NCBI GenBank assembly: GCA_024233455.1
Contig: JACKPP010000001.1
Coordinates: 248,001-312,000 of the forward strand
Reading direction: 5' to 3'
From: Chlamydiales bacterium
GTDB lineage: Bacteria > Chlamydiota > Chlamydiia > Chlamydiales > JACKPQ01
DNA length: 64,000 bases
The notes below the pieces were generated by a model. That model was not told where the DNA came from. It searched no databases and saw only the letters and a list, made by a program, of their open reading frames with translations. Shown piece by piece: positions 1 to 8,426 of the stretch (positions are counted from its first letter, which is position 1; every line of letters begins with the position of its first letter). The position numbers and the translations under genes are program-made.

Positions 1-552
1 AACTCCTTGCGCAATTGAAAAAGCTACAGAAAAATGCTCTCTAGCAGCTCCAATCAGTTTGACACACGCTGTAGGATCGTTTTTTTGCCACCTTAAGTAA
101 CTTTCAACCTGGCCAAAAGCATAGGACAACCAGATGCGCAGTTGACGTGCTATTTCTTGGCGATTTTGAGGGCCACTGATAATTCCATCAATGGCCAAAA
201 AAAATTGATCTGGCAAGCCTTGCTCTAGGGCAATTGAAGCTTTCAACGTATTTTTCCATAGAATATTTAGAATACTAGCAGTAGCACCATGATGGGTCTT
301 AGAGCGCTGAAAGGTCCATTTCACTATGCTCTCTAGTTCCTCATCTAAAGCATCACGCTTTACTTCTTGGATTAATTCAATGGCTTTTAGTTGTTCAAAC
401 GCTAAACAATTGCGAAATTCTTCCAGTTTTTGGTCAGAATGCATCGACGCATCAGCCATTTCTCCCCCTTGGGCAGCAGGTCGAATCCTAATATACTCTC
501 TCGTTGCCAAATTCAGCGCTGAATATGTCAATAAATTCGTTGAAAAAGTCAT
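1..552 (-). CDS. Unknown protein, partial (C-terminus beyond the window edge)
   Basis: An open frame of 184 codons runs leftward from an ATG at 552 to the window edge without a stop. AGGTAA sits about six bases before the ATG. The visible protein starts MTFSTNLLTY and is rich in charged and helical stretches (for example QKLEEFRNC and ELIQEVKRD). It shows no signal peptide, membrane segment or motif that I recognise. It is separated by 70 bp from the next leftward gene, so it may be the last gene of that transcript. Function unknown; coding status is supported by the long uninterrupted frame and the ribosome binding site. Confidence 0.65.
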   Translation of the reverse strand, partial: MTFSTNLLTYSALNLATREYIRIRPAAQGGEMADASMHSDQKLEEFRNCLAFEQLKAIELIQEVKRDALDEELESIVKWTFQRSKTHHGATASILNILWKNTLKASIALEQGLPDQFFLAIDGIISGPQNRQEIARQLRIWLSYAFGQVESYLRWQKNDPTACVKLIGAAREHFSVAFSIAQGV

Positions 553-622
553 AAATTACCTAATTTAAGCACACTAATTTAGGGACATTCTAACTAATTT
601 GTTTATTAATGTCAAGAAAAGA

Positions 623-1147
623 TTAATTGACTTTTGATTTACGCCTTGTGATCAAAAGCAGAATTATTATGGCAATAATTGTAACAGGAATCATGATAGA
701 GTAAAGGTACTCATCCACGATAGCTACCCCAGCAGCAAAAAGGCCTAAAAGAATTCCTACGATGATCAGCGTTGACTCGATATAGAGCCCTGCCATAAAG
801 GTAGCCAGGCCCAGAGTGACAATGACTGCTAGGGCAGCTTCAAAACGCCCCATAATCCCTATTGCCACAAACATGTTTAGGATATAGACACCAGCAACCG
901 CTGCGGCCCAGTGAAAAACTTCCTGAAGCAAATGCAGCGGTCTAAAGTCTTCTTTGCGGTGATGCAAGTACCAACTTAGGCTGATTGCTAGAACGCCATA
1001 AACCGGGGTGATCCACTTCCAATAGAGCAAGGCCCCATTGTGTCTTACATCAGCAATGACCAGTCCTATTAGCCCCAGCAAGAGCATAACCGAAGAAATA
1101 ACAAAGCGCGCCCGCCAGGGATGCGCTGGATGCGCCTTAGTTTCCAT
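623..1147 (-). CDS. Integral membrane protein, unknown function
   Basis: A 174-residue protein dominated by about six hydrophobic segments (roughly residues 14-33, 44-60, 78-100, 103-125, 127-145 and 150-168), ending in a basic tail (TRRKSKVN). This is a polytopic inner-membrane protein without a catalytic motif that I can identify. Its start lies 11 bp inside the end of the M3 peptidase gene, which argues for translational coupling and a shared transcript. I cannot assign it to a transporter family. Confidence 0.75.
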   Translation of the reverse strand: METKAHPAHPWRARFVISSVMLLLGLIGLVIADVRHNGALLYWKWITPVYGVLAISLSWYLHHRKEDFRPLHLLQEVFHWAAAVAGVYILNMFVAIGIMGRFEAALAVIVTLGLATFMAGLYIESTLIIVGILLGLFAAGVAIVDEYLYSIMIPVTIIAIIILLLITRRKSKVN

Positions 1148-3179
1148 CGAGACCTATATTTCTAAAGAAAGCGTCTTGAGTTGGCTGACGCTGCAAAAAA
1201 TTTTGGAGCATATGATTGGGGTCTTGGCTTCCTCCTCGGCCGATAATGGCCTGAATGTAGCGCTTGCCAACCTCCGGGTTAAGCAGACCCTCCTGCTTGA
1301 TTTTTTCAAAGACGTCTAGGGCAAAGACTTTGGACCACAAGTAACCGTAGTAGCGCGCGTTGTAATGACTTAAATGGCCAAATCCGAGGTAATAGTAGTC
1401 CTGAGGTAGCAAGGCTAAATGGGGCTGATAGCTATTTTTTAGCTCATCGTAGAGCACATGCAGGTCACGTGTTGGCGCGCTATGCAGACGCAGAGAGTAG
1501 TTAGCTAGTAAAATTTGACGCATGTATTCAATCCCTCTAAAGGCGTTTTTAGCTTTGATCATGCGCTCAATGATGTCATCTGGAAGGACTGCACCAGTTT
1601 GAATATGCGAGCTGCACATTTGTAAAACGTCTTTATCCCACAGCCATTCTTCTAAAATTTGCGATGGCAACTCAACAAAGTCGGTTTTGGTATTGGTTCC
1701 ACAAGTGGAAATCAATTCGGTACGCCCCAGCATATCGTGCAGGGCATGGCCAAATTCGTGAAAGAAAGTGCGCACATCACTCAAACGCATGAGTGAAGGA
1801 TCTCCTTTGGGGAAATTGCAGATAAGCACACTCAAAGCGCTAGCATGGCAGCGCCCGGTTGACACTGCAGGATGCACTGGCACATCGCAAGCATGATTGT
1901 ATTTTCCCGGACGTGGATGCAAGTCAAGTCCGATAAAGCCGTGAATAGTGCCTGTTTCGGGATCGCTCACGCGCACCAGGCGCACATCTTCATGCCACAG
2001 CTTGACCGGTAATTCTTCTAGTTTGACGCTCATGAATTTCTCATATACATCCATTAAGCCACGCAGCGTTTTGTCTAGAGGAAAGTAGACTTTTAGTTTC
2101 TCTTCGTCTAAATCGAAGTGTTTCTTGCGGTACTGCCTAATGCAATAAGATAGATCCCACGGTTGAATGCGACGTTGCCCATCTAACTCAACCCCTTTTG
2201 GAAGGTTGTGCATGAGCAGGTCTATTTCTTGGTTCTGCTTTTCACTTAATTTGACTGACATGCTGTCTAAAAATGCCTGAGCGCAGCAAGGAGATCTTAC
2301 CATCTCTTGCTCTAATTCCAGTGATGCAAAGTTTTTATGTCCTAAAACGTGCGATAATCCATGCCGTTTGCAAGAAATTTGCTGCAAAATTTTCTCATTA
2401 GCAGGATAGCCTCGCTGGTAGAATGCTTTTAGTAATTTTTCCCTGGTTGAGGCCACATCACATTGAGCCATGAGGGGGAAATAAATCGGATAGTCCATGG
2501 TCAGGATGTATTGTCCGTTACTATCTGTTTTTAAGCTCTGGATGAAATCATGATCCATCCCAGACAATTCATCTTTCGATACAGTTACAACCCTTTTATC
2601 GTTGCGTATGTTGCGCAAAAAATTGTCGGATAAATCGACGAGTTCTGATTTCAAAAGTTTGACAACACCTCGGTAGCCCTCTTCAAGAGCAAGGCCTTGG
2701 GCTTTCAGTGCTTTAACCGTCTCTTCTAGAAAATAGCGCTGCTCAAGATTTAAATCTTTAGTCTCAATTGATGCCAGCGCGTGGTAAATTTCGGGGTGGT
2801 TGAGCAGGGTTTTTTGCATAAGTTTGCGCAGCTCTGAGCCCGTATCAGAGGCAATTTTTCGCACCTCAGCATCGGTATGGACCATACCCACCATCTCAAA
2901 CATTTCCGCTCCATAGCCCAAGCTTCCGAAGGCTAAGTCGTAGGTTTTAGCGGTGTTTTCAAAATTAATTTTGGAGCTGAGTAGTTGTGCGATAGCACTT
3001 TCAAAACCCTCAATCATCTCACTCTTTCGCGCTATGATCGCCTCTTCTGAAAGCGGAAAAAATGCCTCAATATCGTCTGGTTCCTTTAGTTTGCGCAGGC
3101 CTAGTTTAGATGCTAAACAACTTTGATTGGCCATGAGCAATCCCGACGCTGCAACTAAGACACATAATGCTTTCATCAT
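1137..3179 (-). CDS. M3-family zinc oligopeptidase with N-terminal export signal
   Basis: A 680-residue protein of the thimet oligopeptidase/oligopeptidase A family (peptidase M3), which degrades short peptides. The zinc site is visible as HEFGH at about residues 471-475, with the downstream family region rich in Glu (VELPSQILEEW) that carries the third ligand. The length fits M3A enzymes. The first 24 residues (MMKALCVLVAASGLL...) look like a Sec signal peptide ending near CLAS, whereas bacterial PrlC/OpdA-type relatives are cytosolic, so this one probably acts in the periplasm or outside. GGAGGT lies just upstream of the double ATG at 3179. It is co-transcribed with the overlapping membrane protein downstream. 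Confidence 0.9.
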   Translation of the reverse strand: MMKALCVLVAASGLLMANQSCLASKLGLRKLKEPDDIEAFFPLSEEAIIARKSEMIEGFESAIAQLLSSKINFENTAKTYDLAFGSLGYGAEMFEMVGMVHTDAEVRKIASDTGSELRKLMQKTLLNHPEIYHALASIETKDLNLEQRYFLEETVKALKAQGLALEEGYRGVVKLLKSELVDLSDNFLRNIRNDKRVVTVSKDELSGMDHDFIQSLKTDSNGQYILTMDYPIYFPLMAQCDVASTREKLLKAFYQRGYPANEKILQQISCKRHGLSHVLGHKNFASLELEQEMVRSPCCAQAFLDSMSVKLSEKQNQEIDLLMHNLPKGVELDGQRRIQPWDLSYCIRQYRKKHFDLDEEKLKVYFPLDKTLRGLMDVYEKFMSVKLEELPVKLWHEDVRLVRVSDPETGTIHGFIGLDLHPRPGKYNHACDVPVHPAVSTGRCHASALSVLICNFPKGDPSLMRLSDVRTFFHEFGHALHDMLGRTELISTCGTNTKTDFVELPSQILEEWLWDKDVLQMCSSHIQTGAVLPDDIIERMIKAKNAFRGIEYMRQILLANYSLRLHSAPTRDLHVLYDELKNSYQPHLALLPQDYYYLGFGHLSHYNARYYGYLWSKVFALDVFEKIKQEGLLNPEVGKRYIQAIIGRGGSQDPNHMLQNFLQRQPTQDAFFRNIGLDGN

Positions 3180-3232
3180 ATTACCTCCAAAAGAGGCAAG
3201 GCTAACAAATTTAAGAGAAAGTTTACAAGATA

Positions 3233-4336
3233 TTAATGAACGTGTTCCAGCTGCCAGTAAGGGTGGGATAGATCTTTTTCGTAACGGCCAGTGGTTTTAT
3301 CGTAGATTTTTGCCGGCCGCAAATCATCACCATACACACCCTTTAGGTAACCCGGCGTGTCATTTGGCACGTAAACTTCAATCCCCTCAAAATGCGTTTT
3401 CTTCAAAGGAAAAACCATGTCGTATGGAACAGATCTGGCAAAGCGGCCCTCGCAAATTTTCCAAGATCTGGGTAAAAACATGCTATCGATGTTGGATACA
3501 ATACCCCGAAGTTCTTTTTTATCTGCATCTACAGCGAAATGGTAAATATCAATTAAGTGACTGGTGCCCTTGATATGCACCATTAAGTAAGTTTTGGCTT
3601 TGTCTCGACTCGACCAATCAAGCACTTGGTACTTATTCGAGTCGAGCTCCCCTAAAGCATTTTTAACATTATCAAAATCGGGTTGCAAAATAGCGATATC
3701 TAGATCCTTATCCCACGGGATAAAGCCGCGGTACCGATAGGCCCCGAGTAACGTTCCGCAGTCAAGCCAGTGGGGTATCTCGTGCTTGCGCAAGATGGTG
3801 CTAATAGCCCCAAGCGCATCCTTATAGGGAGCCAAGTGTTCGGTCTGGTTATCGCTGCGATCGTAGATAGGAGATCTTAATTTGTCAGGCGCGTGCAGAT
3901 TGCCAACTTCCACACCTAGGCAAGCGTAGTAATCGAGATTGGACTTTATCGGTCGCGCGTTTAGCGATGCGATCACTGCATGGTGGCGCTTTTGTACCGA
4001 TGTGTCTAAATAGGCCAGGGCTTTTAATCCACTTCCCACTGTTACCGATAGGGGCAAGGCTGCCATCGAGGCTAGGGTGCGCAACCCAAAGTGCTCATCG
4101 TAATTAAAACGCTGCTCTATTTGATAATGGTGGGTTTTTTCATCGTAGATAGCTTTGCGTCCTGCAAGCAAGTAGTGCACCGGGGCTAGGGCCTGATTGG
4201 CCCAATATTCAAGACCAGTATCCCCTTCAATTTCCGTATTAAAAAACACACTGCCACAGATCATATGATAGACACCGACAAGCGGCATCCCCAAGCGTTT
4301 GGCCCACACAAATACAAATGCAGATATCTGATCCAT
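3233..4336 (-). CDS. LicD/fukutin-type nucleotidyltransferase-fold protein
   Basis: A 367-residue protein. Residues about 190-216 carry the LicD signature: GTLLGAYRYRGFIPWDKDLDI, in which the D-x-D pair (211/213) is the expected metal-binding site. LicD proteins transfer phosphocholine or related phospho-alcohols to glycans, and eukaryotic relatives (fukutin, FKRP) are glycitol-phosphate transferases. The N-terminal 110 residues are unusual, with hydrophobic stretches at about 5-32 and 87-110 that could mediate membrane or inclusion targeting. It is the last gene of a leftward operon, 21 bp after the EEP-family gene, which follows a deubiquitinase. Whether it acts on host or bacterial substrates is inference only. 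Confidence 0.75.
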   Translation of the reverse strand: MDQISAFVFVWAKRLGMPLVGVYHMICGSVFFNTEIEGDTGLEYWANQALAPVHYLLAGRKAIYDEKTHHYQIEQRFNYDEHFGLRTLASMAALPLSVTVGSGLKALAYLDTSVQKRHHAVIASLNARPIKSNLDYYACLGVEVGNLHAPDKLRSPIYDRSDNQTEHLAPYKDALGAISTILRKHEIPHWLDCGTLLGAYRYRGFIPWDKDLDIAILQPDFDNVKNALGELDSNKYQVLDWSSRDKAKTYLMVHIKGTSHLIDIYHFAVDADKKELRGIVSNIDSMFLPRSWKICEGRFARSVPYDMVFPLKKTHFEGIEVYVPNDTPGYLKGVYGDDLRPAKIYDKTTGRYEKDLSHPYWQLEHVH

Positions 4337-4357
4337 TAAGGGTATTTTTATCTTCTA

Positions 4358-5431
4358 TTATATGTGTTTGTCAAGTCCATTTGATGCTATGTATGCGACT
4401 TTTGCAAACATCGCTGCATGATCTGATGGATCGGAGGGCTCCTTAAAGGTTGACTTTTGACAGACTGCAATCGTGCAATGCGCCTGGCCCTTCTCTTGGT
4501 CTAAAATGGCTACTATATTATCGACTGCTTCTTGAGTATTGATTGATTCAGCTTTGTTCAAATCAGCCTGAGTGATCGCTTTTCTCTCTTCATCGGTTTT
4601 GAATCCGTCGATGACTTGGTTATTTGCAGGATTGAGCCAAGACGTATAGTAGCTTGCAGTATCTGTTCGATCTTCATTGAAGTCACCACAAAAAATGTGG
4701 ACTTGCTTATCCCAATGTCGGACGTTCTCGATCACTTCTTTAGCTTGGTTCCAGCGTACCTCTCGGTTCGTCAGATCTTCAGTGGCACTACCCGATTGCA
4801 TGTGCGTAGTGGTAACGGTGAAATTTCCACCAATAAGTGTGGCAAACGCCTTACCTACAAACCGGCTATCATTACCCGTCTTAGCTTTAAACCTCTGAAC
4901 ATCTAGCGTTGTATCTTTAACGCGATGCATAATAAAGAGGCCGCTTCCAAACATCAGTGTTTTAGGGGCAATATCTCCATAAAAATCGCTGTATTTCCCT
5001 TTGAAGCGCTCAATCAACTTATTTTCAAGCCAGCTGCCGCAGTGCACCTCTTGCAAGCAGACAACATCAGCATCAGCATCTTCAATCACTTGGCAAAATT
5101 GTTTAAACCGCTCTTCCCAAAAAGAGCGATTCTCACTTGCTGCTTGACCCGCGTGAAATCCCAGAATATTGTAGCTAAGCACATTGATTTCAGAGGTGAT
5201 GTCTATGGCTTCAGCATCGCCTTTGGTATGGCAGTAATCATCAGGGTTGATCACACTTGCAAGAAAGCGGGGTATCAATGAGCCAGCAAGTCCCACTCCC
5301 ATCAAAATCCCTTTACCAATTTTTACTGCAAGACAGTCAGAACCGCTCAAGGTATAAGCATAAAAGGGGCGCTTAAGCGCATCTGCGGTCCACCTTAAAT
5401 GCGTATAGGCCACCTGACGAGCGTTAGACAT
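4358..5431 (-). CDS. Endonuclease/exonuclease/phosphatase (EEP) family protein
   Basis: A 357-residue protein of the DNase I/neutral sphingomyelinase/inositol 5-phosphatase fold. The metal and catalytic motifs appear in order: LSYNI (about 85-89), LQEVH with metal-binding Glu128, TTTHMQSG with His210, GDFNED with Asp250 and Asn252, and SDHAAM with Asp347-His348. All key residues are intact, so it should be an active phosphodiesterase or phosphatase. The sequence alone does not decide between DNA, sphingomyelin and phosphoinositide as substrate. A hydrophobic stretch at about 41-60 could anchor it in a membrane. Its ATG overlaps the deubiquitinase stop by 8 bp. Confidence 0.85.
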   Translation of the reverse strand: MSNARQVAYTHLRWTADALKRPFYAYTLSGSDCLAVKIGKGILMGVGLAGSLIPRFLASVINPDDYCHTKGDAEAIDITSEINVLSYNILGFHAGQAASENRSFWEERFKQFCQVIEDADADVVCLQEVHCGSWLENKLIERFKGKYSDFYGDIAPKTLMFGSGLFIMHRVKDTTLDVQRFKAKTGNDSRFVGKAFATLIGGNFTVTTTHMQSGSATEDLTNREVRWNQAKEVIENVRHWDKQVHIFCGDFNEDRTDTASYYTSWLNPANNQVIDGFKTDEERKAITQADLNKAESINTQEAVDNIVAILDQEKGQAHCTIAVCQKSTFKEPSDPSDHAAMFAKVAYIASNGLDKHI

Positions 5432-6959
5432 GGTCTACCTCCCTTGCTCCTTCATCGCTCGAATCCACGCTACCATCAGAGCCGCTATCGCTATTCCCAT
5501 CAGATAAAAGGTCGATGGATTTGAGTCTTGGACTCGATACAGGATGCCCGTCTTCGTCCGTTAATACGCTTCCTGCATCGGAAGAGTCTGAATCACTCGT
5601 ATAGCAAGGTTGAATTTTTTGATAGCAGAACATATATCCATGTTGTGCAGCCTCCAATACTTGACTCTCATCCAAAATAGTCACATTTGCATCGTTATTG
5701 CAATACCACTTATCTTGTAACTTTGTGTATGCAACGTAATGTCCATACTCTAAACTCTGTCCCTTGTGCACCATAAAACATTGAAGATCGTAGTAATGCT
5801 TGCCTCCAAAATTTATGGACAAAGCGCCTTCAAAATCAATTGCAGTGAAACCTTTAGAAAGAATTTGAGGTGTAACTCTCTTAAGTCGCAGATGTAGTCC
5901 AGAGCTCTGTAATTTTAGATTAGTCTTGATAGTTGTTTGGTGGGCCCTTGAGGTTCTATCCATAAGATCAATATTCACCAAGTCATTCAATATTTCATAA
6001 CCAAAATTGTTTTTCCAAACGGTTTTGATCGATATCGAACCTGCTTCAGTATGTGTGCAAGTAAGTTCCACAACGGGAATTTGGTCAATATGAACCTCCT
6101 CCTGGCACCCATTTACTAATTCGGAATGCTCTTTTCTGGTTGTGCTGGAGTATTCATGAGAAATCGATTGCGTATTATAATAATTCAAGAATGCACCTAA
6201 AGCCTCTGAGGCATCTTCCTGAGACCGCTTCTGCACGGTCTCAGAATCTGTAGAGATAAAACATCTAAAATGCCCTGTGCTTAAATCATTTTTTCCACTC
6301 GAGTAGTCCTTTGCAAATTGCACAAAGGCCTTGTAGAAATCCACTTGATTGCGAATAAAACGATAGTAGTACTTCTTATCTTTTTCATCTAGCTCATGAT
6401 ACTCTTTGTTTTCTAATGATCGGTTCAAGCATGGACGGCCTAAATTAGCCGGATTTAAGAAAAAGTCACATAAGTCTGAGTGCATGATGTACTGAAAGCA
6501 GCTGTTTAAAAAGCAATTGTTGCCCCCACTCTGTAATCCAACAGGTGCTTCCAGATGGCTTATTTTTTCAACTAAAGCTCTCCGATCAATATCTGATAAA
6601 AATGTACTTAGAAGTTGTTTTTGAGCCTCAAGGTCCTGCACATTTTGAGCCTCGGGTGGCGTAGCGATTTCTAGATCGTTTGATAAAGGTTCATGAACAG
6701 GCCGTTTTTGGGCCAAGGGACCTTTTACATTTCTGGCATCGATTGGTGGGGTTACTTCTGGATTAACTGCCTCAGTGCGATGTGGTTCATATAGAGAGAG
6801 GACCGCTCCGATGACGACAAGGGCTGTGAAACCTATTAGAATTTTTTGTACAACGGGATTAGAAAAAGGGTACACCACTAACCGACGCCCCCAATGACTG
6901 ACCTGAGGTTGAGATGCGATTACTCCCATTTGCGCTATTTTTGCTGGTGAAATTAACAT
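5424..6959 (-). CDS. USP-family (C19-like) deubiquitinase, putative host-acting effector
   Basis: A 511-residue protein carrying the landmarks of eukaryotic ubiquitin-specific proteases. The Cys box is GLQSGGNNCFLNSCFQ (nucleophile Cys149), the QQDA-type box is QEDASEAL (247-254), and the His box is EYGHYVAY (His407) followed by WYCNNDANVT with a candidate third catalytic residue (Asn421 or Asp423) and the terminal YMFCYQ strand. One transmembrane segment lies at about 36-56, and a Pro-rich linker separates it from the catalytic domain. The C-terminal 60 residues are Ser/Asp-rich and low in complexity. ChlaDUB1/2 of Chlamydia also pair a membrane anchor with a DUB domain but belong to the CE/C48 clan. 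AGAGGT precedes the ATG. It heads a three-gene operon. Confidence 0.88.
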   Translation of the reverse strand: MLISPAKIAQMGVIASQPQVSHWGRRLVVYPFSNPVVQKILIGFTALVVIGAVLSLYEPHRTEAVNPEVTPPIDARNVKGPLAQKRPVHEPLSNDLEIATPPEAQNVQDLEAQKQLLSTFLSDIDRRALVEKISHLEAPVGLQSGGNNCFLNSCFQYIMHSDLCDFFLNPANLGRPCLNRSLENKEYHELDEKDKKYYYRFIRNQVDFYKAFVQFAKDYSSGKNDLSTGHFRCFISTDSETVQKRSQEDASEALGAFLNYYNTQSISHEYSSTTRKEHSELVNGCQEEVHIDQIPVVELTCTHTEAGSISIKTVWKNNFGYEILNDLVNIDLMDRTSRAHQTTIKTNLKLQSSGLHLRLKRVTPQILSKGFTAIDFEGALSINFGGKHYYDLQCFMVHKGQSLEYGHYVAYTKLQDKWYCNNDANVTILDESQVLEAAQHGYMFCYQKIQPCYTSDSDSSDAGSVLTDEDGHPVSSPRLKSIDLLSDGNSDSGSDGSVDSSDEGAREVDHV

Positions 6960-6984
6960 AAATTACCTCTGTTTTCCAGCTAAA

Positions 6985-7013
6985 TTTTACCAATTATCTA
7001 GATTATTAGCAAG
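6985..7013 (-). promoter_or_regulatory. Sigma70-type promoter of the deubiquitinase operon
   Basis: On the minus strand TTGCTA (7008-7013) and TAAAAT (6985-6990) are separated by exactly 17 bases. The expected transcription start is near 6978, leaving a short leader with an AGAGGT ribosome binding site before the ATG at 6959. Chlamydial sigma66 recognises this class of promoter. Prediction by eye only. Confidence 0.45.
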
Positions 7014-7035
7014 ATATTCAAAAAATTGATAACAT

Positions 7036-7620
7036 ATGAATATGGCAGTAAAAATTTTAGCTTTCGCTGGAAGCACCCGTCTTGGATCTTTCAACAAAAA
7101 ATTATTATCTCAAGCAGTGGCCGCAGCAAGCCATCAGGGGGTGCATGTCACTCACATCGATTTGAAAGATTTCCCCTTACCCTTGTATGATGGTGACTTG
7201 GAAGAGTCTGCGGGCCTCCCTGAGTCTGCCAAACGTTTAAAAGCGCTTTTCATGGACCATCAAGGGCTCCTATTGGCTTGTCCTGAATATAATTCATCCA
7301 TTTCGGGTGTTTTAAAAAATACCTTGGACTGGGTTTCTAGACCGGCGCCAGATGAAGCTGAGTATTTGATCTGCTTTAAAAATAAAGTAGCCGCGCTTAT
7401 GAGTGCCTCGCCAGGCGAGCTAGGTGGGTTACGAGGACTGGTCGTAGTGCGCAGCATGCTAGAAAATGTAGGAACTATGGTGCTTCCATCGCAATTAACC
7501 TTACCCAAGGCCAATGAAAAATTCGACCAAAATGGTTTACTTTTAGACGCAAAAAAATCAGAAAATATTCATCATTTAGTCCAAGCCCTTACTCAGACCT
7601 TGACAAAGCTCTACGCTTAA
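7036..7620 (+). CDS. NADPH-dependent FMN reductase (flavodoxin fold)
   Basis: A 194-residue flavodoxin-like oxidoreductase of the NADPH-dependent FMN reductase family. The N-terminal FMN phosphate loop reads GSTRLGSFNKKL (about 12-23), and the second hallmark CPEYNSSISGVLKNTLDW (about 81-98) is nearly canonical. Such enzymes reduce FMN, quinones, azo dyes or chromate with NAD(P)H in the cytosol. The gene is divergent from the deubiquitinase operon and lies 15 bp upstream of a K+ channel-like gene on the same strand, so the two are probably co-transcribed. Two in-frame ATGs (7036, 7042) are possible starts. Confidence 0.88.
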   Translation: MNMAVKILAFAGSTRLGSFNKKLLSQAVAAASHQGVHVTHIDLKDFPLPLYDGDLEESAGLPESAKRLKALFMDHQGLLLACPEYNSSISGVLKNTLDWVSRPAPDEAEYLICFKNKVAALMSASPGELGGLRGLVVVRSMLENVGTMVLPSQLTLPKANEKFDQNGLLLDAKKSENIHHLVQALTQTLTKLYA

Positions 7621-7635
7621 TTTAAATACATCATT

Positions 7636-8358
7636 ATGTTTACTAATGCCTATAAGTGGATTATTTCGATTTGTTCGAAGTATTTTTCGCTCCTTTTGAT
7701 ATTTCTTATCATGCTTTTTGTTTTTCGACCCTACGACCGTGGTGGATTTTACTACGCTACCTGGCAACTTGCCCTGACCGGAGTGGTGATCTCTTCAATT
7801 TTTAACGTCAAACACTCCAGGGCAGGAACGTGGCTTTTTATTGGTCTAGGTATTCCAGCGCTCATTTTTAATTGGCTGATGATCCTGCATCCCCTGCCCT
7901 TCTTCGTTTACGCTTTTTTTATCCTTACGTTTATCTTCATCATGGTCAGTTCAGCCTCCATCATTTTGAAGGTGATACTCAACGCCAATGTCACATTAGA
8001 GACCTTAAGAGGCGTAGTCTGCGTCTACTTCATGATCGCCTTTGGATTTGCTTTTATGTTTGTGCTGATTGAGTACACCAAACCGGGATCATTTCTTCTG
8101 GAAACGAATACGACTGTCGGTTTTTTGCATACGCATCTGCTGTCAGAGATGATGTATTTTAGCTTTGTGACTCTCCTATCCATCGGTTTTGGGACAATTA
8201 ATGCAATCGGAGATGTAGCCCAAACATTCACTATTTTGGAAGGCATGATTGGACAATTTTACGTGGCCATCCTAGTTGCCAGATTGATTGGGGTCTATTC
8301 CTACTATGCCGACTTGCGCGCTTCCAAAAAGAAAAAAGAGCTCTTTCCTGAACATTAA
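7636..8358 (+). CDS. K+ channel-like membrane protein
   Basis: A 240-residue protein with about six membrane segments. The C-terminal pair brackets a pore-loop-like sequence, FVTLLSIGFGTINAIGD (about 174-190), resembling the potassium channel filter T-x-G-[YF]-G, here S-I-G-F-G, followed by a helix typical of the inner pore helix. It is therefore probably an Ion_trans_2-type channel, although the first filter residue is not the usual Thr. A basic cytoplasmic tail (ASKKKKELF) ends the protein. It follows the FMN reductase gene by 15 bp. No regulatory RCK/TrkA domain is attached. Confidence 0.65.
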   Translation: MFTNAYKWIISICSKYFSLLLIFLIMLFVFRPYDRGGFYYATWQLALTGVVISSIFNVKHSRAGTWLFIGLGIPALIFNWLMILHPLPFFVYAFFILTFIFIMVSSASIILKVILNANVTLETLRGVVCVYFMIAFGFAFMFVLIEYTKPGSFLLETNTTVGFLHTHLLSEMMYFSFVTLLSIGFGTINAIGDVAQTFTILEGMIGQFYVAILVARLIGVYSYYADLRASKKKKELFPEH

Positions 8359-8426
8359 TGATTCAGATTATCCGCACTCTCCAAGATTGCCGAGTATTAC
8401 ATCATGAAGCGCTATATACCAATAGA

